Below, in pieces: positions 1-7,300 of a stretch of 43,634 nucleotides of DNA (positions are counted from its first letter, which is position 1; every line of letters starts with the position of its first letter). The translations under genes and the position numbers were made by a program. The DNA comes from Ruminococcaceae bacterium UBA7217 (GTDB lineage: Bacteria; Bacillota; Clostridia; Oscillospirales; Acutalibacteraceae): positions 1 to 43,634 of the forward strand of contig DKTZ01000060.1 in the NCBI GenBank assembly GCA_002490425.1. The letters run 5' to 3'. The notes under the pieces were generated by a model. The model saw nothing but the letters and a program-made list of their open reading frames with translations. It was not told the origin of the DNA and searched no databases.

Positions 1-96
1 TTTACTGACGCCCGTCACTTCCGCCAATTCATCTAAGGTCAAATTTCTATTTTGTCGTGCTGTTTTTAATCTTTTTCCGATATTTAAGTCGCTCAT
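1..96 (-). CDS. XRE/Cro-CI family helix-turn-helix regulator, N-terminal part only
   Basis: The reverse strand reads a start codon at 94-96 preceded by a strong GGAGGG ribosome binding site, then 32 codons running off the left edge. The visible peptide (MSDLNIGKRLKTARQNRNLT, then LDELAEVTGVSK) is the first part of a lambda-repressor-type helix-turn-helix: a basic helix followed by the 'L.ELA...GVS' turn-helix. A consensus promoter and a symmetric site lie just upstream, as expected for an autoregulated regulator of a mobile element or a small regulatory unit. Because the rest of the protein is outside the window, its effector domain and target are unknown. Confidence 0.8.
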   Translation of the reverse strand, partial: MSDLNIGKRLKTARQNRNLTLDELAEVTGVSK

Positions 97-110
97 ATTT
101 ACCCTCCTGC

Positions 111-130
111 AAATATGCAAAAACATATTT
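111..130. repeat. Perfect 7-bp inverted repeat, candidate operator of the XRE regulator
   Basis: AAATATG (111-117) and CATATTT (124-130) form perfect arms around a 6-base spacer. The site lies between the -10 element (137-142) and the start codon (96) of the XRE gene, where binding of the regulator would block its own transcription. The symmetry is seen directly; the operator role is inferred. Confidence 0.45.
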
Positions 131-136
131 TAAGAT

Positions 137-165
137 ATTATAACATATCCATTTGAGGTTTTCAA
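137..165 (-). promoter_or_regulatory. Sigma-A promoter of the XRE regulator
   Basis: On the minus strand a TTGAAA -35 (160-165) and a perfect TATAAT -10 (137-142) are separated by exactly 17 bases, about 40 bases upstream of the XRE start codon. Confidence 0.75.
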
Positions 166-190
166 GTCAGCTATGTAAGGCAAAAGAGGA

Positions 191-219
191 AACAGAGGGG
201 TAAGCCCCTCTGTTTTTCT
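191..219. terminator. Rho-independent terminator downstream of the CHAP gene
   Basis: A perfect 10-bp stem AACAGAGGGG (191-200) / CCCCTCTGTT (205-214) closes a TAAG loop. The T-run is better on the plus strand (TTTTTCTTT), but the hairpin sits just past the stop of the minus-strand CHAP gene and also has a T-rich tail in that direction, so it probably ends that gene. Confidence 0.65.
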
Positions 220-231
220 TTCGTCCTTTTT

Positions 232-1257
232 CTAATAGCTCGGACAGCCATAGCCGAGGATTTCATAATATCCTACGGGGTAGCTGTTCTGTCGGCAGCT
301 ATCGCCGGAATTGCCCTCCACGGTGTAGACAGTTCCGTTCTCGACTTTCTCAACGATTCCCACATGGTCGGATTCTCCGTCCTGCGGGCCTGACGAACCT
401 TTGTCGTCCCAATCGAAAAAGATAATGTCACCGGGGCGGGGTTTGTAGTTTCTGTCCTGCCATAGTCCGCGATCTCTGAACCATTCGACACCCCAGACGC
501 AGCCTGCAAATTTCGGGATAACGCCTGCGTCGATATATCCGCACTCGTTGGCACACCACGAAACAAAGCAAGCACACCATTCCACACGGGAGTTAAAGCC
601 GTACCACGACCAGTAAGGTTCGCCGCCTACATTTCCGATCTGCGACAGAGCAACCGTTACAATCTCGCCGTCGCCTGTGCCGATACCGTAAAGAACAGCG
701 CTCCACAACCTTTGGTTTTCATCGGCAAGAAGCTCGGCAAGCTGTTTTCGCTGGTCGGCGCTGAAATTGTACTGATCCGCCATTTCCTCGGCGGTCTTAT
801 GGGTGACCGTGATATACAGATAGGTTCGGCTGACGGTCGTTCTTGTTTCCACAATGTTCCCGTGGCCGTCGTCGGTTTCGGTAATCACTTCCTCGGTCTT
901 TGTTTCGGTGCGGGAGGATATTTGATTCATCTGCCAGAAAATATCTTTTAGAATTGCCTTTTTGGAATCGTCCATCGTGGCGACCTCTTGTGCACCCACG
1001 GGGTCGGTGGTGGTCTTGACCGCATAAACGGCAAGCACCTCCGGCCAAACGGCGCGGGAGCCGGACATTTCCAGCACATCATAGGAGATATTCGCCTTTG
1101 TGGTGTCAAGCTGCGTTTGGTAATCGGTATTGATTTCCTGAACGACCTGCTGCATAGTCTGACCCGATCCGCTGTCCTCGCCCCCAAAGAAGATATGTGA
1201 AAGCATTTGGAATTTTGGTGCTTTGACAATTGCTTTAACTGAAAAAATGTGATACAC
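232..1257 (-). pseudogene. CHAP-domain cell-wall hydrolase of a conjugative element, 5'-truncated remnant
   Basis: The open frame encodes a C-terminal CHAP (Cys/His amidohydrolase) domain: VEWCACFVSWCANECG holds the nucleophile Cys, DHVGIVEKVENGTVYTVEGNSG the catalytic His and following acidic/Asn motif. Upstream is a region (FFGGEDSGSGQTMQQVVQEI, then DDGHGNIVETRTTV and TYLYITVTHKTAEEM) that I recognise from CD1108/Tn1549-type conjugative-element proteins that cut peptidoglycan during transfer. The family has an extra N-terminal part with a membrane anchor; here the frame opens on a GTG at 1255-1257 with no ribosome binding site, so the N-terminus is missing and the break lies near 1190-1215. 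G+C content is visibly higher than in the following chromosomal genes. It is probably a non-expressed relic; an intact short gene is unlikely. Confidence 0.75.
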
Positions 1258-1258
1258 T
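1230..1258 (+). promoter_or_regulatory. Weak candidate promoter of the M20 peptidase gene
   Basis: TTGCTT (1230-1235) and TACACT (1253-1258) are 17 bases apart, just upstream of the ribosome binding site of the next gene. A better -35 hexamer, TTGACA at 1223-1228, has no -10 at proper spacing. The call is tentative. Confidence 0.3.
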
Positions 1259-1280
1259 AAAATCTAATGAGGTGATTTTT

Positions 1281-2729
1281 ATGAAAAAGATGAAAAATCT
1301 TATTACCGCTTTGGGCACAGTAGGTGCAGGTGCGGCGGTGCTTTATTCAAATGTATTGAAAAATAGCGCAAAAAGACCTAAACTTTCTGAGGGTAGAAGC
1401 TATTTTACAGACGAGCAAATAACAGAATATGCGTTACGGCTTCAAAAAATGATTCAGTGCAAAACTGTTTCAAAAAAGGATAGCTTTGACGATACCGAAT
1501 TTAAAAAGCTCAGAGATGCGGTCGAGGAACTGTTTCCGCTCTTCTCCGAAAAAAGCGAAAAAATGACCTTCGGTGATGACTGCTGGATTTATAAAATCGC
1601 AGGTGTGGACACAGCGCATAATATTATGCTTATGTCTCATCATGACGTTGTTGCGGCTGACGGTGACTGGTCGCACGAGCCGTATTCAGGCGAGATAGCT
1701 GACGGAAAAATCTGGGGCAGGGGAACGGTTGATACAAAAACACCTCTTTTTGCAGAGCTTTCCGCAATTGAAGAGCTTTTAACAGAAGGCTTTGAGTTTC
1801 CTTGCAATGTTTACATAGGCTCATCGCATAATGAAGAAATCGGCGGCGACGGAATACCGAAAGCAAACGAATACTTTAAAGAAAACGGAATTAAATTTGA
1901 TGTAATCCTTGACGAGGGCGGTGCGATAATTGAACCCCCACTCGGCGGAATGAAATGTGAAAAATGCGCAATGATTGCCGTTCACGAAAAGGGCAGGTAC
2001 TATTTCAATTGCACTGCAAAGGCGGAAAATGCACACGCAAGCCTTACAAGTGCCAACAACCTCAATGTAATTGAGCGAATGACCGCATTCATAACCGAAA
2101 CAACAAACGGAAATATTTTTATAAGAGAAATAAATCCGCAGGTCAGCGCAATGCTTGAACATCTTGCGCCGTACAGCTCACTGCCGATGAATATTATATT
2201 TTCAAATCTTTGGCTGTTTAATCCTGTTCTTAAAAAGCTTATGCCAAAAATTAACGCACAGGCAGGCGGACTTATCGGCACTACCTGCTCATTCGGTAAA
2301 ATTGAGGGGGACACCGCAAATAAAATTTGCACTGCAAGAGCATTTTTAAGACCTGTCAGTGAAGAAAATTTTAAAAAGGACATAGAAGCGTTTAAGAGCG
2401 TTGCAGAAAAATACGGCATAGAGCTGGAGCTTGACCCGACAAGCGAATATCACGCTCCTGCCAATATGGATAAACCACAGTTTGTTTATCTTAAAAAGTG
2501 TGTTAGTGACATTTTTCCTCAGTATCCCGTCGCTCCATTTATTTTGCCTGCCGGAACAGACGCAAGAACGCTTACAGATGTTTGTGAATGTGTACTCAGA
2601 TTTGCGCCGATAAAGCTGTCAAAACAGCAGCTTGACTCCGTTCATTCCGAAAATGAAAATATCGACATTAGTGCTGTTGCTGATTGTGTAAAATTTTATA
2701 AGCATTTTTTAACAAATTATCAGATATAA
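1281..2729 (+). CDS. M20-family zinc metallopeptidase (carboxypeptidase/aminoacylase type)
   Basis: A 482-residue M20 peptidase. The ATG at 1281 is chosen because GAGGTG lies 7-12 bases upstream; the frame is open a little further but without a start signal. Residues 5-25 are hydrophobic, suggesting a membrane anchor or signal sequence. Metal and catalytic motifs are visible: SHHDVV (zinc His120, Asp122), GRGTVDTK (bridging Asp151), SHNEEIGG (catalytic/zinc Glu185-Glu186), ILDEGG (Asp211) and a late HSENENI with the last zinc His. The overall pattern resembles CPS1/PM20D1-like carboxypeptidases and N-acyl amino acid hydrolases more than DapE or PepV. It is a single-gene unit ending in a shared terminator. 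The physiological peptide or acyl-amino-acid substrate cannot be told from sequence. Confidence 0.85.
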   Translation: MKKMKNLITALGTVGAGAAVLYSNVLKNSAKRPKLSEGRSYFTDEQITEYALRLQKMIQCKTVSKKDSFDDTEFKKLRDAVEELFPLFSEKSEKMTFGDDCWIYKIAGVDTAHNIMLMSHHDVVAADGDWSHEPYSGEIADGKIWGRGTVDTKTPLFAELSAIEELLTEGFEFPCNVYIGSSHNEEIGGDGIPKANEYFKENGIKFDVILDEGGAIIEPPLGGMKCEKCAMIAVHEKGRYYFNCTAKAENAHASLTSANNLNVIERMTAFITETTNGNIFIREINPQVSAMLEHLAPYSSLPMNIIFSNLWLFNPVLKKLMPKINAQAGGLIGTTCSFGKIEGDTANKICTARAFLRPVSEENFKKDIEAFKSVAEKYGIELELDPTSEYHAPANMDKPQFVYLKKCVSDIFPQYPVAPFILPAGTDARTLTDVCECVLRFAPIKLSKQQLDSVHSENENIDISAVADCVKFYKHFLTNYQI

Positions 2730-2744
2730 ATCTAAATCGAAGCT

Positions 2745-2785
2745 AAAAAGACTGACGCGCTTTTAAACGAGTCAGTCTTTTTTTG
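2745..2785. terminator. Bidirectional rho-independent terminator
   Basis: The 12-bp stem AAAAAGACTGAC (2745-2756) / GTCAGTCTTTTT (2771-2782) has T-runs in both directions. It lies between the convergent M20 peptidase and sugar transporter genes and can end both transcripts. Confidence 0.85.
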
Positions 2786-2807
2786 TAATACGGTCTGTAT
2801 TTTTAGA

Positions 2808-4178
2808 TTATTTGTTTTTATGTTCTTTAATTACTGCGAGAACCTCTTTTTCTTTGTAGAAGGCAAATGCAATAACAGCAAAAATGAAGAATCCACCGCC
2901 GACTATTGCCGTTAAGAACAGACCTGTTTTGCCGATGTTTTCACCCTTAACTGCACCGATAACAACAAGTGACGGAACAATCATTGTTGCAATTGAGGTG
3001 CCCATCTTTGTAATAAAGCTTCTTGCCGCACCGAAAACGCCTTCCTGATTAACTCCGCTCTTTATTGTATCGTATTGGATAACATCTGCCATCATTGAGC
3101 CGGGGAGAATGTTGAGAACTGCAAACGGGAATGAAACAAAAAGTGCAAATATAATTGCCGCAACCATTCTGTTGCCCGGAATAATATCAACAAAGCATAT
3201 AACAAATTCTGCAACTGTAAATACAATACAGCCTATAAGCATAGGAAGCTTTTTGCCTTTATTCTTCGCAATTTTGTTTATAAACGGGTAAAGAACAAGT
3301 GAGCCGACAATTGACGTCGCCATTATGATTACCGATTTATCTTCTGAAAGTCCCATAAGGCTTGTTATGTAATACATAATGCAGGCCTGGAAGAAAGACA
3401 TTCCCGTTCCCTCAAAAAGCTGGCCTGCCGTGAGAATTACAAAGTGTTTGTTTTTGAAAGCATGTTTAAGAGAAGAACCAAGCGAAACAGTTGGGCGAAC
3501 CGACTGAACATAATCTTTTTCTTTGATGACAAACGGCGGTATCAATAAAAGCACAATGCCTATAACTGTAAATACCGTAAATGTAGCTCTCCATGCCGAA
3601 ACAGGCTCAAGTCCCGTTTTCTTCATCATTGAAACAAATGCAGGCGTAACATAGCCGAGCATACTTCCCGTAACAAAGAAAAGCGAATGGAAGGTGTATG
3701 CGTCAACGCGCTTTCCGCCGTCCGTAATCATTTCGGGTAAAAGAGCGTTGTGAGGTATCATATAAAGTGTATAGAAAACGTAATAGGCCCAAATAAAAAC
3801 CGCAACCCAAATGTTGTTGAGCATAGACGGCGAGCTTGTCGGAGTACAGAATATAAGCAGTGCACAAATTCCGAAAGGAACAGCGGAATATTTCATAAAT
3901 GGTATTCTTCTGCCGTTTTTGTTTTTGCTCTTATCGCTTATTCCCGCAATTAGAGGGTCTGTAACAGCGTCAATTACGTGACCGACAGCCTTAATAAACC
4001 CGATTACTGTTAACACGCCGAGAAATACATACCCTTGCGTAATAAGAGTGGGTATGCCCGATGCTTTTGACGGCTGATAAAAATAAATCAGATAGTTGTT
4101 AAGCATTGTTGTGAACAGCCCGACTGCAAATTGCGGCAGACAGTAAAGAATTATCAGCTTCTTTGTAACGCTTTTCAT
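2808..4178 (-). CDS. GPH-family (MFS) sugar:cation symporter
   Basis: A 456-residue integral membrane protein with about 12 hydrophobic segments. It carries the signature of the glycoside-pentoside-hexuronide (GPH) group of the major facilitator superfamily: an early DAVTDPLIAGISDKSKNKNGRRIPF loop, where the Asp and the GRRIPF turn follow helix 2, and a central charged loop. These proteins import glycosides or hexuronides with Na+ or H+. The start at 4178 follows a modest AGTGAAAA ribosome binding site. It has its own consensus promoter and is not next to a glycosidase (the nearest GH2 gene is about 6 kb away and divergently placed), so the substrate is open. Length is normal for the family. 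Confidence 0.85.
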   Translation of the reverse strand: MKSVTKKLIILYCLPQFAVGLFTTMLNNYLIYFYQPSKASGIPTLITQGYVFLGVLTVIGFIKAVGHVIDAVTDPLIAGISDKSKNKNGRRIPFMKYSAVPFGICALLIFCTPTSSPSMLNNIWVAVFIWAYYVFYTLYMIPHNALLPEMITDGGKRVDAYTFHSLFFVTGSMLGYVTPAFVSMMKKTGLEPVSAWRATFTVFTVIGIVLLLIPPFVIKEKDYVQSVRPTVSLGSSLKHAFKNKHFVILTAGQLFEGTGMSFFQACIMYYITSLMGLSEDKSVIIMATSIVGSLVLYPFINKIAKNKGKKLPMLIGCIVFTVAEFVICFVDIIPGNRMVAAIIFALFVSFPFAVLNILPGSMMADVIQYDTIKSGVNQEGVFGAARSFITKMGTSIATMIVPSLVVIGAVKGENIGKTGLFLTAIVGGGFFIFAVIAFAFYKEKEVLAVIKEHKNK

Positions 4179-4255
4179 AGATTTTCACTGGAACAAGTCC
4201 TTTAAATGATAATAGGCTTATTCGTACCCCTTTTCCTTAAAATTATTTTATAATT

Positions 4256-4284
4256 ATAATAGTATATTAAATTATGATTGTCAA
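4256..4284 (-). promoter_or_regulatory. Sigma-A promoter of the GPH transporter
   Basis: On the minus strand a perfect TTGACA -35 (4279-4284) is followed after 17 bases by TATTAT (4256-4261). The start codon is about 75 bases downstream, leaving an A/T-rich leader with no recognised riboswitch. Confidence 0.75.
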
Positions 4285-4343
4285 TGATTTTGAAGTTTAA
4301 TAAGTAGACCCGCTGCGGACAAAGCATGAACAAGTTTTCGTGT

Positions 4344-4377
4344 TTTGGAATAGTATTTAAAGGAAATAAATTCCAAA
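4344..4377. repeat. 8-bp inverted repeat upstream of cotJA
   Basis: TTTGGAAT (4344-4351) and ATTCCAAA (4370-4377) are perfect inverted copies with an 18-base A/T-rich spacer, ending 8 bases before the cotJA ribosome binding site. It may be an operator of a sporulation regulator or a leader hairpin; no role can be assigned. Confidence 0.35.
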
Positions 4378-4400
4378 TACGAAAAAAGGAGACGTATTTT

Positions 4401-4643
4401 TTGAATAAATTTTTAGAAGATTTAGATAGAAACATTCAGAAAACCTGCTTCTGTGACGAAGAAAAAACTGAATGTCAGCCGAGATATAACGGAATAACCA
4501 AACTCCCTGAAAATCCTGTAGTTGCAATGGCTTATGTGCCGTTTCAAATTTGCACTGAACAGTATGATGCAGAAAAAGCATTGTGTCAGGGAACATTATT
4601 TCCGAATCTTGACAAGCCGTTTTTGGGAGGTAAATGTATATGA
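4401..4643 (+). CDS. cotJA: Spore coat-associated protein CotJA
   Basis: An 80-residue protein with the CotJA signature in its second half: VVAMAYVPFQICTEQYD followed by LCQGTLFPNLDKPF, the latter being the conserved 'GT.FP.LDKPF' end of the family. The start is taken as TTG at 4401 because AAAGGAG lies at the right distance; an upstream in-frame ATG at 4326 lacks a ribosome binding site and would add a tail not typical of the family. CotJA is the small first protein of the cotJ operon, which in Bacillus is made in the mother cell and incorporated in the spore coat with CotJC. Its stop overlaps the start of cotJB (ATGA). Confidence 0.85.
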   Translation: MNKFLEDLDRNIQKTCFCDEEKTECQPRYNGITKLPENPVVAMAYVPFQICTEQYDAEKALCQGTLFPNLDKPFLGGKCI

Positions 4644-4891
4644 CAGACCGTGAAACTTTACTTCAAAAGCTTTCAGTGCTGCAGTTTGCCGCTTGGGAAT
4701 TACATTTATATTTAGATACCCATCCCGATGACTGCGACGCATTAGAACTGCAAAAGAAATACAATTGTAAGAGCAAAGAGCTTGCAGAGCTTTTTGAATC
4801 AAAATACGGGCCGCTTAGGTCTATGTCAGGTTCGGGCGAAATGTGGCTGAAAAATCCGTGGCCATGGGATTTAAAGGAGTGTGCGATATAA
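4640..4891 (+). CDS. cotJB: Spore coat protein CotJB
   Basis: An 83-residue protein with the CotJB pattern: an N-terminal helix LLQKLSVLQFAAWELHLYLD, then THPDDCDAL and a C-terminal region ending KNPWPWDLKE, where 'WPW' is characteristic. The start at 4640 overlaps the cotJA stop and stands 9 bases after GGGAGG; the ATG six bases earlier is too near that site. It is co-transcribed with cotJA and cotJC and is expected in the inner spore coat. Its biochemical role is not known. Confidence 0.85.
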   Translation: MTDRETLLQKLSVLQFAAWELHLYLDTHPDDCDALELQKKYNCKSKELAELFESKYGPLRSMSGSGEMWLKNPWPWDLKECAI

Positions 4892-4894
4892 ACA

Positions 4895-5533
4895 ATGTTT
4901 CAATATGAAAAAAAATTACAGTACCCTGTAAATATAAAAAAACCAAACCCCAAATATGCGCAAATCATAATCAGCCAATTCGGCGGACCGGACGGGGAGC
5001 TTGCAGCGTCACTTCGTTATTTGTCACAGCGTTTTTCAATGCCGTATCCTGAGCTTAAAGGTCTTTTGACGGACATCGGCACGGAAGAACTCGGACATCT
5101 TGAAATGATAGGCGCAATAGTTTATCAGCTTACAAGAAATCTCTCTATTGAAGAGATTAAAAAATCAGGCTTTGACACTTATTTTGTTGACCATACAACG
5201 GGAGTTTATCCTGTTGCGGCAAGCGGAGCGCCGTTTACATCGGCTTACTTGCAGTCAAAAGGCGATGTCATAACCGACTTGCACGAGGATTTAGCGGCAG
5301 AGCAAAAGGCGAGAACCACGTATGACAATATTTTGCGTTTGGTTGACGACCCTGATGTGCGTGAGCCGATAAAATTCCTGCGTGAACGTGAAATTGTTCA
5401 TTATCAAAGATTTGGCGAGGGCTTAAGACTTGCAACGGACAAAATGAATGAAAAGAATTTCTATGCATTCAATCCGAGCTTTGATATGCAGTGCAATAAA
5501 AATTGCTTCCGCAGAGATAATATGAAAAAATAA
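4895..5533 (+). CDS. cotJC: Manganese catalase-like spore coat protein CotJC
   Basis: A 212-residue di-manganese catalase-fold protein. The four-helix-bundle ligands are all visible: Glu35 (DGELAASLRYLSQR), Glu65 and His68 (GTEELGHLEM), Glu136 (DLAAEQKAR), and Glu166 and His169 (REREIVHYQRF). The N-terminus (MFQYEKKLQYPVNIKKPNPK) is the usual CotJC start. It is probably localised to the spore coat and may remove hydrogen peroxide. AAAGGAG lies about 15 bases before the ATG, longer than ideal. It closes the cotJABC operon, followed by a terminator. The intact ligand set suggests an active enzyme. The operon is the main sign in this window that the organism forms spores. Confidence 0.9.
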   Translation: MFQYEKKLQYPVNIKKPNPKYAQIIISQFGGPDGELAASLRYLSQRFSMPYPELKGLLTDIGTEELGHLEMIGAIVYQLTRNLSIEEIKKSGFDTYFVDHTTGVYPVAASGAPFTSAYLQSKGDVITDLHEDLAAEQKARTTYDNILRLVDDPDVREPIKFLREREIVHYQRFGEGLRLATDKMNEKNFYAFNPSFDMQCNKNCFRRDNMKK

Positions 5534-5557
5534 TTATTAAGCAATATTAAAATGAAA

Positions 5558-5597
5558 TCACCGGCTGAATTTACAGTCGGTGACTTTTGTTGTTTCT
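5558..5597 (+). terminator. Terminator of cotJABC
   Basis: TCACCGGCTG (5558-5567) pairs with CAGTCGGTGA (5574-5583) with one G-U pair and a 6-base loop, followed by a T-rich tail (CTTTTGTTGTTTC). Confidence 0.75.
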
Positions 5598-5658
5598 TCA
5601 GCAAAGAGAAAACCCTCGGTTCTAAAAAATCGGTGGTTATTTAACGCATTATTAAAAA

Positions 5659-6312
5659 TCAGTCTTTCCAAATAAATTTACGGTTAATGGATTCGCCGCC
5701 GTCAACAACAATGCTTTGCCCTGTGCAAAAGGTATTTTCAACCGTCAAAAAGTAAGCCCAATTTGCGATTTCTTCGGGAGTTGCCCATTTTCTCAGAGGG
5801 GTTTCATCCATAATCTGCGCCCAAAGATTTTCATCACTCATTACGCATTCGTTCAACGGAGTTATTACACCGCCCGGGTCAAGGCTGTTGCAGATGGCAC
5901 CAAACTTAGCTACACGCATTGCAACATTTTTTGTGTATGCCAACAGACCGCCCTTGCTTGCGCAGTATTCAGGAAATTCAGAGCCCGTATGCGCACTTGC
6001 AGAACCGATATTTAAAACTGAGTGTATGTTGTCTTGAATACCGTATTTTTCAGTGAAATGAATAACCGCTTTTAAATTTATGTCAATATCGTCCTCATTC
6101 TGTGTGCCTGCATTATTTATCAAAATATTGACATTTTTTATTTCAGGGAGATTTGCATAATCACGTACGTCAAGCCTGTAATGCGTATAATTGTTATGGT
6201 CAATTTTACTTGTTTGACGATCAATACCTATTACTTCGTGGCTGTTTTGCAGAAACTTTTCTGCAATCGCTTTTCCGATGCCCTGAGATGTACCCGTTAT
6301 CAGTATTTTCAT
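5659..6312 (-). CDS. Short-chain dehydrogenase/reductase (SDR)
   Basis: A 217-residue Rossmann-fold oxidoreductase of the classical SDR type. It has the dinucleotide-binding TGTSQGIG at 7-14, an acidic residue at the end of beta-2 (GIDRQ, Asp31; suggests NAD(H) preference), NNAG at 66-69, a catalytic Ser near 106, YCASK giving the Tyr116/Lys120 pair, and the PGG.I.T segment. The ATG at 6312 is chosen for its AAAGGTG ribosome binding site; the frame upstream runs into the preceding gene. Only one base separates it from the transporter stop, so the two are one transcript behind a preQ1-type riboswitch. Substrate unknown; the context suggests, but does not prove, a link to queuosine precursor salvage. 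Confidence 0.85.
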   Translation of the reverse strand: MKILITGTSQGIGKAIAEKFLQNSHEVIGIDRQTSKIDHNNYTHYRLDVRDYANLPEIKNVNILINNAGTQNEDDIDINLKAVIHFTEKYGIQDNIHSVLNIGSASAHTGSEFPEYCASKGGLLAYTKNVAMRVAKFGAICNSLDPGGVITPLNECVMSDENLWAQIMDETPLRKWATPEEIANWAYFLTVENTFCTGQSIVVDGGESINRKFIWKD

Positions 6313-6313
6313 A

Positions 6314-7087
6314 TCATTCACCTTTAACAAATTCAAGATATTCTAAGCCTACATTATTCTTTTTCCACTTGTTTACAATTTTATAACCGAAAGGGGAAAA
6401 AGCAATTTCCATAATAAGCTCAGCCGCAGCTCCCGTCAAAGCACAGGTTACGCATTGAAGTACAGTCCAATGAAATCCGTCCCAAAATACAGGCGCAAAG
6501 CCTACAAAAACAATAACCGAGAAAATCAGGTTATCAATAAACTGACCGATAAATGTGGATATGTAAGTACGGGCGGCAAATGCAAGCTTTCCGTCGGGAT
6601 TTTTGGAGAAGCCTTTGCCGATAGTCCAGTTGAGAAAATTGTTAATAACTGCTGAAGCAAGAAATGCAATTGTACTTCCCAACAGAATAAACCATGTACC
6701 TCCTAAAATTGAATTTAAAGCGGTATAGTCGTCTGCGTCTGACGGAATAATGCTGACTATGTAAAAAATCAAACAGGTAAGCAGATTTATTGATGCCGCA
6801 AGAAGTGCAATTTTATTTGACGCCTTCGGCCCGAAATATTTTGTAATAATATCCATACACATAAAAGACAGCCAGGATATTAAAATACCGCCGTCCAGCG
6901 CAATATAATCGGTCTGAATAAGCGTTTTATTCGCGAGCAGGTTCATACATATAACGCTCACAACGAACAGCGAAACAGCCGTTGCAGGGATACATCTCAG
7001 CAAAATTTCCGTTTCTTTTTTCTCTTTTTTTAAATTTGCTTTGACGGTAGATAAAAATGAGTTTGTGTTTGTGTTTTTTTTATTCAT
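6314..7087 (-). CDS. Queuosine precursor transporter, VUT/YhhQ (DUF165) family
   Basis: A 257-residue membrane protein with about six hydrophobic helices after a basic cytosolic N-terminus. Family motifs are visible: an early MNLLANKTL segment, SWLSFMCMDIITKYFGPKAS with the conserved acidic residue and '.YG..AS' turn, and FIGQFIDNLIFSVIVF, the 'R....S..SQ..D..iF' helix of VUT proteins. The family imports queuosine precursors such as preQ0 or preQ1 for tRNA modification. The leader carries a preQ1-I-like aptamer followed by an intrinsic terminator, which independently supports this substrate. The ribosome binding site AGGAGAAG precedes the start. The SDR gene follows after one base. Confidence 0.88.
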   Translation of the reverse strand: MNKKNTNTNSFLSTVKANLKKEKKETEILLRCIPATAVSLFVVSVICMNLLANKTLIQTDYIALDGGILISWLSFMCMDIITKYFGPKASNKIALLAASINLLTCLIFYIVSIIPSDADDYTALNSILGGTWFILLGSTIAFLASAVINNFLNWTIGKGFSKNPDGKLAFAARTYISTFIGQFIDNLIFSVIVFVGFAPVFWDGFHWTVLQCVTCALTGAAAELIMEIAFSPFGYKIVNKWKKNNVGLEYLEFVKGE

Positions 7088-7120
7088 ATTCTTCTCCTGA
7101 AATCAGACCTATACATAACA

Positions 7121-7178
7121 TATAAAAAACGGCTCTGCAAAACGCAAAGCCGCTATCATTATATAATTTATGAATAGC
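7121..7178 (-). terminator. Expression platform of the preQ1 leader: terminator hairpin and overlapping competing hairpin
   Basis: On the minus strand CGGCTTTGC...TGCAGAGCCG (7130-7152) is followed by TTTTTTATA, a clear intrinsic terminator between aptamer and coding region. Just upstream, GCTATTCAT pairs with ATGATAGC (about 7151-7178) with one bulged base; its 3' arm touches the terminator's 5' arm, so the two structures could exclude each other. Confidence 0.7.
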
Positions 7179-7226
7179 AGTCCTGGTTTTGGTTTACGAC
7201 AGGATGGTACAAACGAACTGTCGGCA
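7178..7226 (-). promoter_or_regulatory. preQ1 riboswitch aptamer (class I-like)
   Basis: The minus strand can form the H-type pseudoknot of preQ1-I aptamers. The first stem is CGACA/TGTCG. A long loop follows whose 3' end (TCC, next to the stem's 3' strand) can pair with GGA after an A-rich tail (TAAACCAAAACCA). The tail resembles that of the Thermoanaerobacter class-I aptamer (AACAAAACAAGG). It lies between a consensus promoter and a terminator in front of a queuosine-precursor transporter. The subclass is uncertain; a class III preQ1 element is the main alternative. Confidence 0.62.
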
Positions 7227-7244
7227 CTTGTAAAATGCTTATAA

Positions 7245-7273
7245 ATTATATATCATATTTTATAAAAATGCAA
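7245..7273 (-). promoter_or_regulatory. Sigma-A promoter of the transporter-SDR unit
   Basis: On the minus strand TTGCAT (7268-7273) and a perfect TATAAT (7245-7250) are 17 bases apart. Transcription would begin near 7238, just before the preQ1-type aptamer. Confidence 0.75.
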
Positions 7274-7300
7274 TATGTTTCAAAAAAATTTAATATTTAA

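Noticed and set aside
4326..4400. Longer cotJA starting at ATG 4326
   Set aside because: No ribosome binding site there, while the TTG at 4401 has AAAGGAG at good spacing and gives the family's usual length of about 80 residues.
4285..4400. A sigma-E or sigma-K promoter for cotJABC
   Set aside because: CATA-like -10 candidates exist, but none has a -35 at the required spacing, so no sporulation promoter is claimed.
4202..4435. Open frame of 77 codons on the minus strand across the MFS-cotJ gap
   Set aside because: It overlaps the MFS promoter and the cotJA leader and start, has no recognisable protein features, and its composition follows the A/T-rich intergenic DNA.
5600..5645. Hairpin AACC...GGTT downstream of the SDR gene
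   Set aside because: Only a few base pairs form and several are mismatched, too weak to call a terminator.
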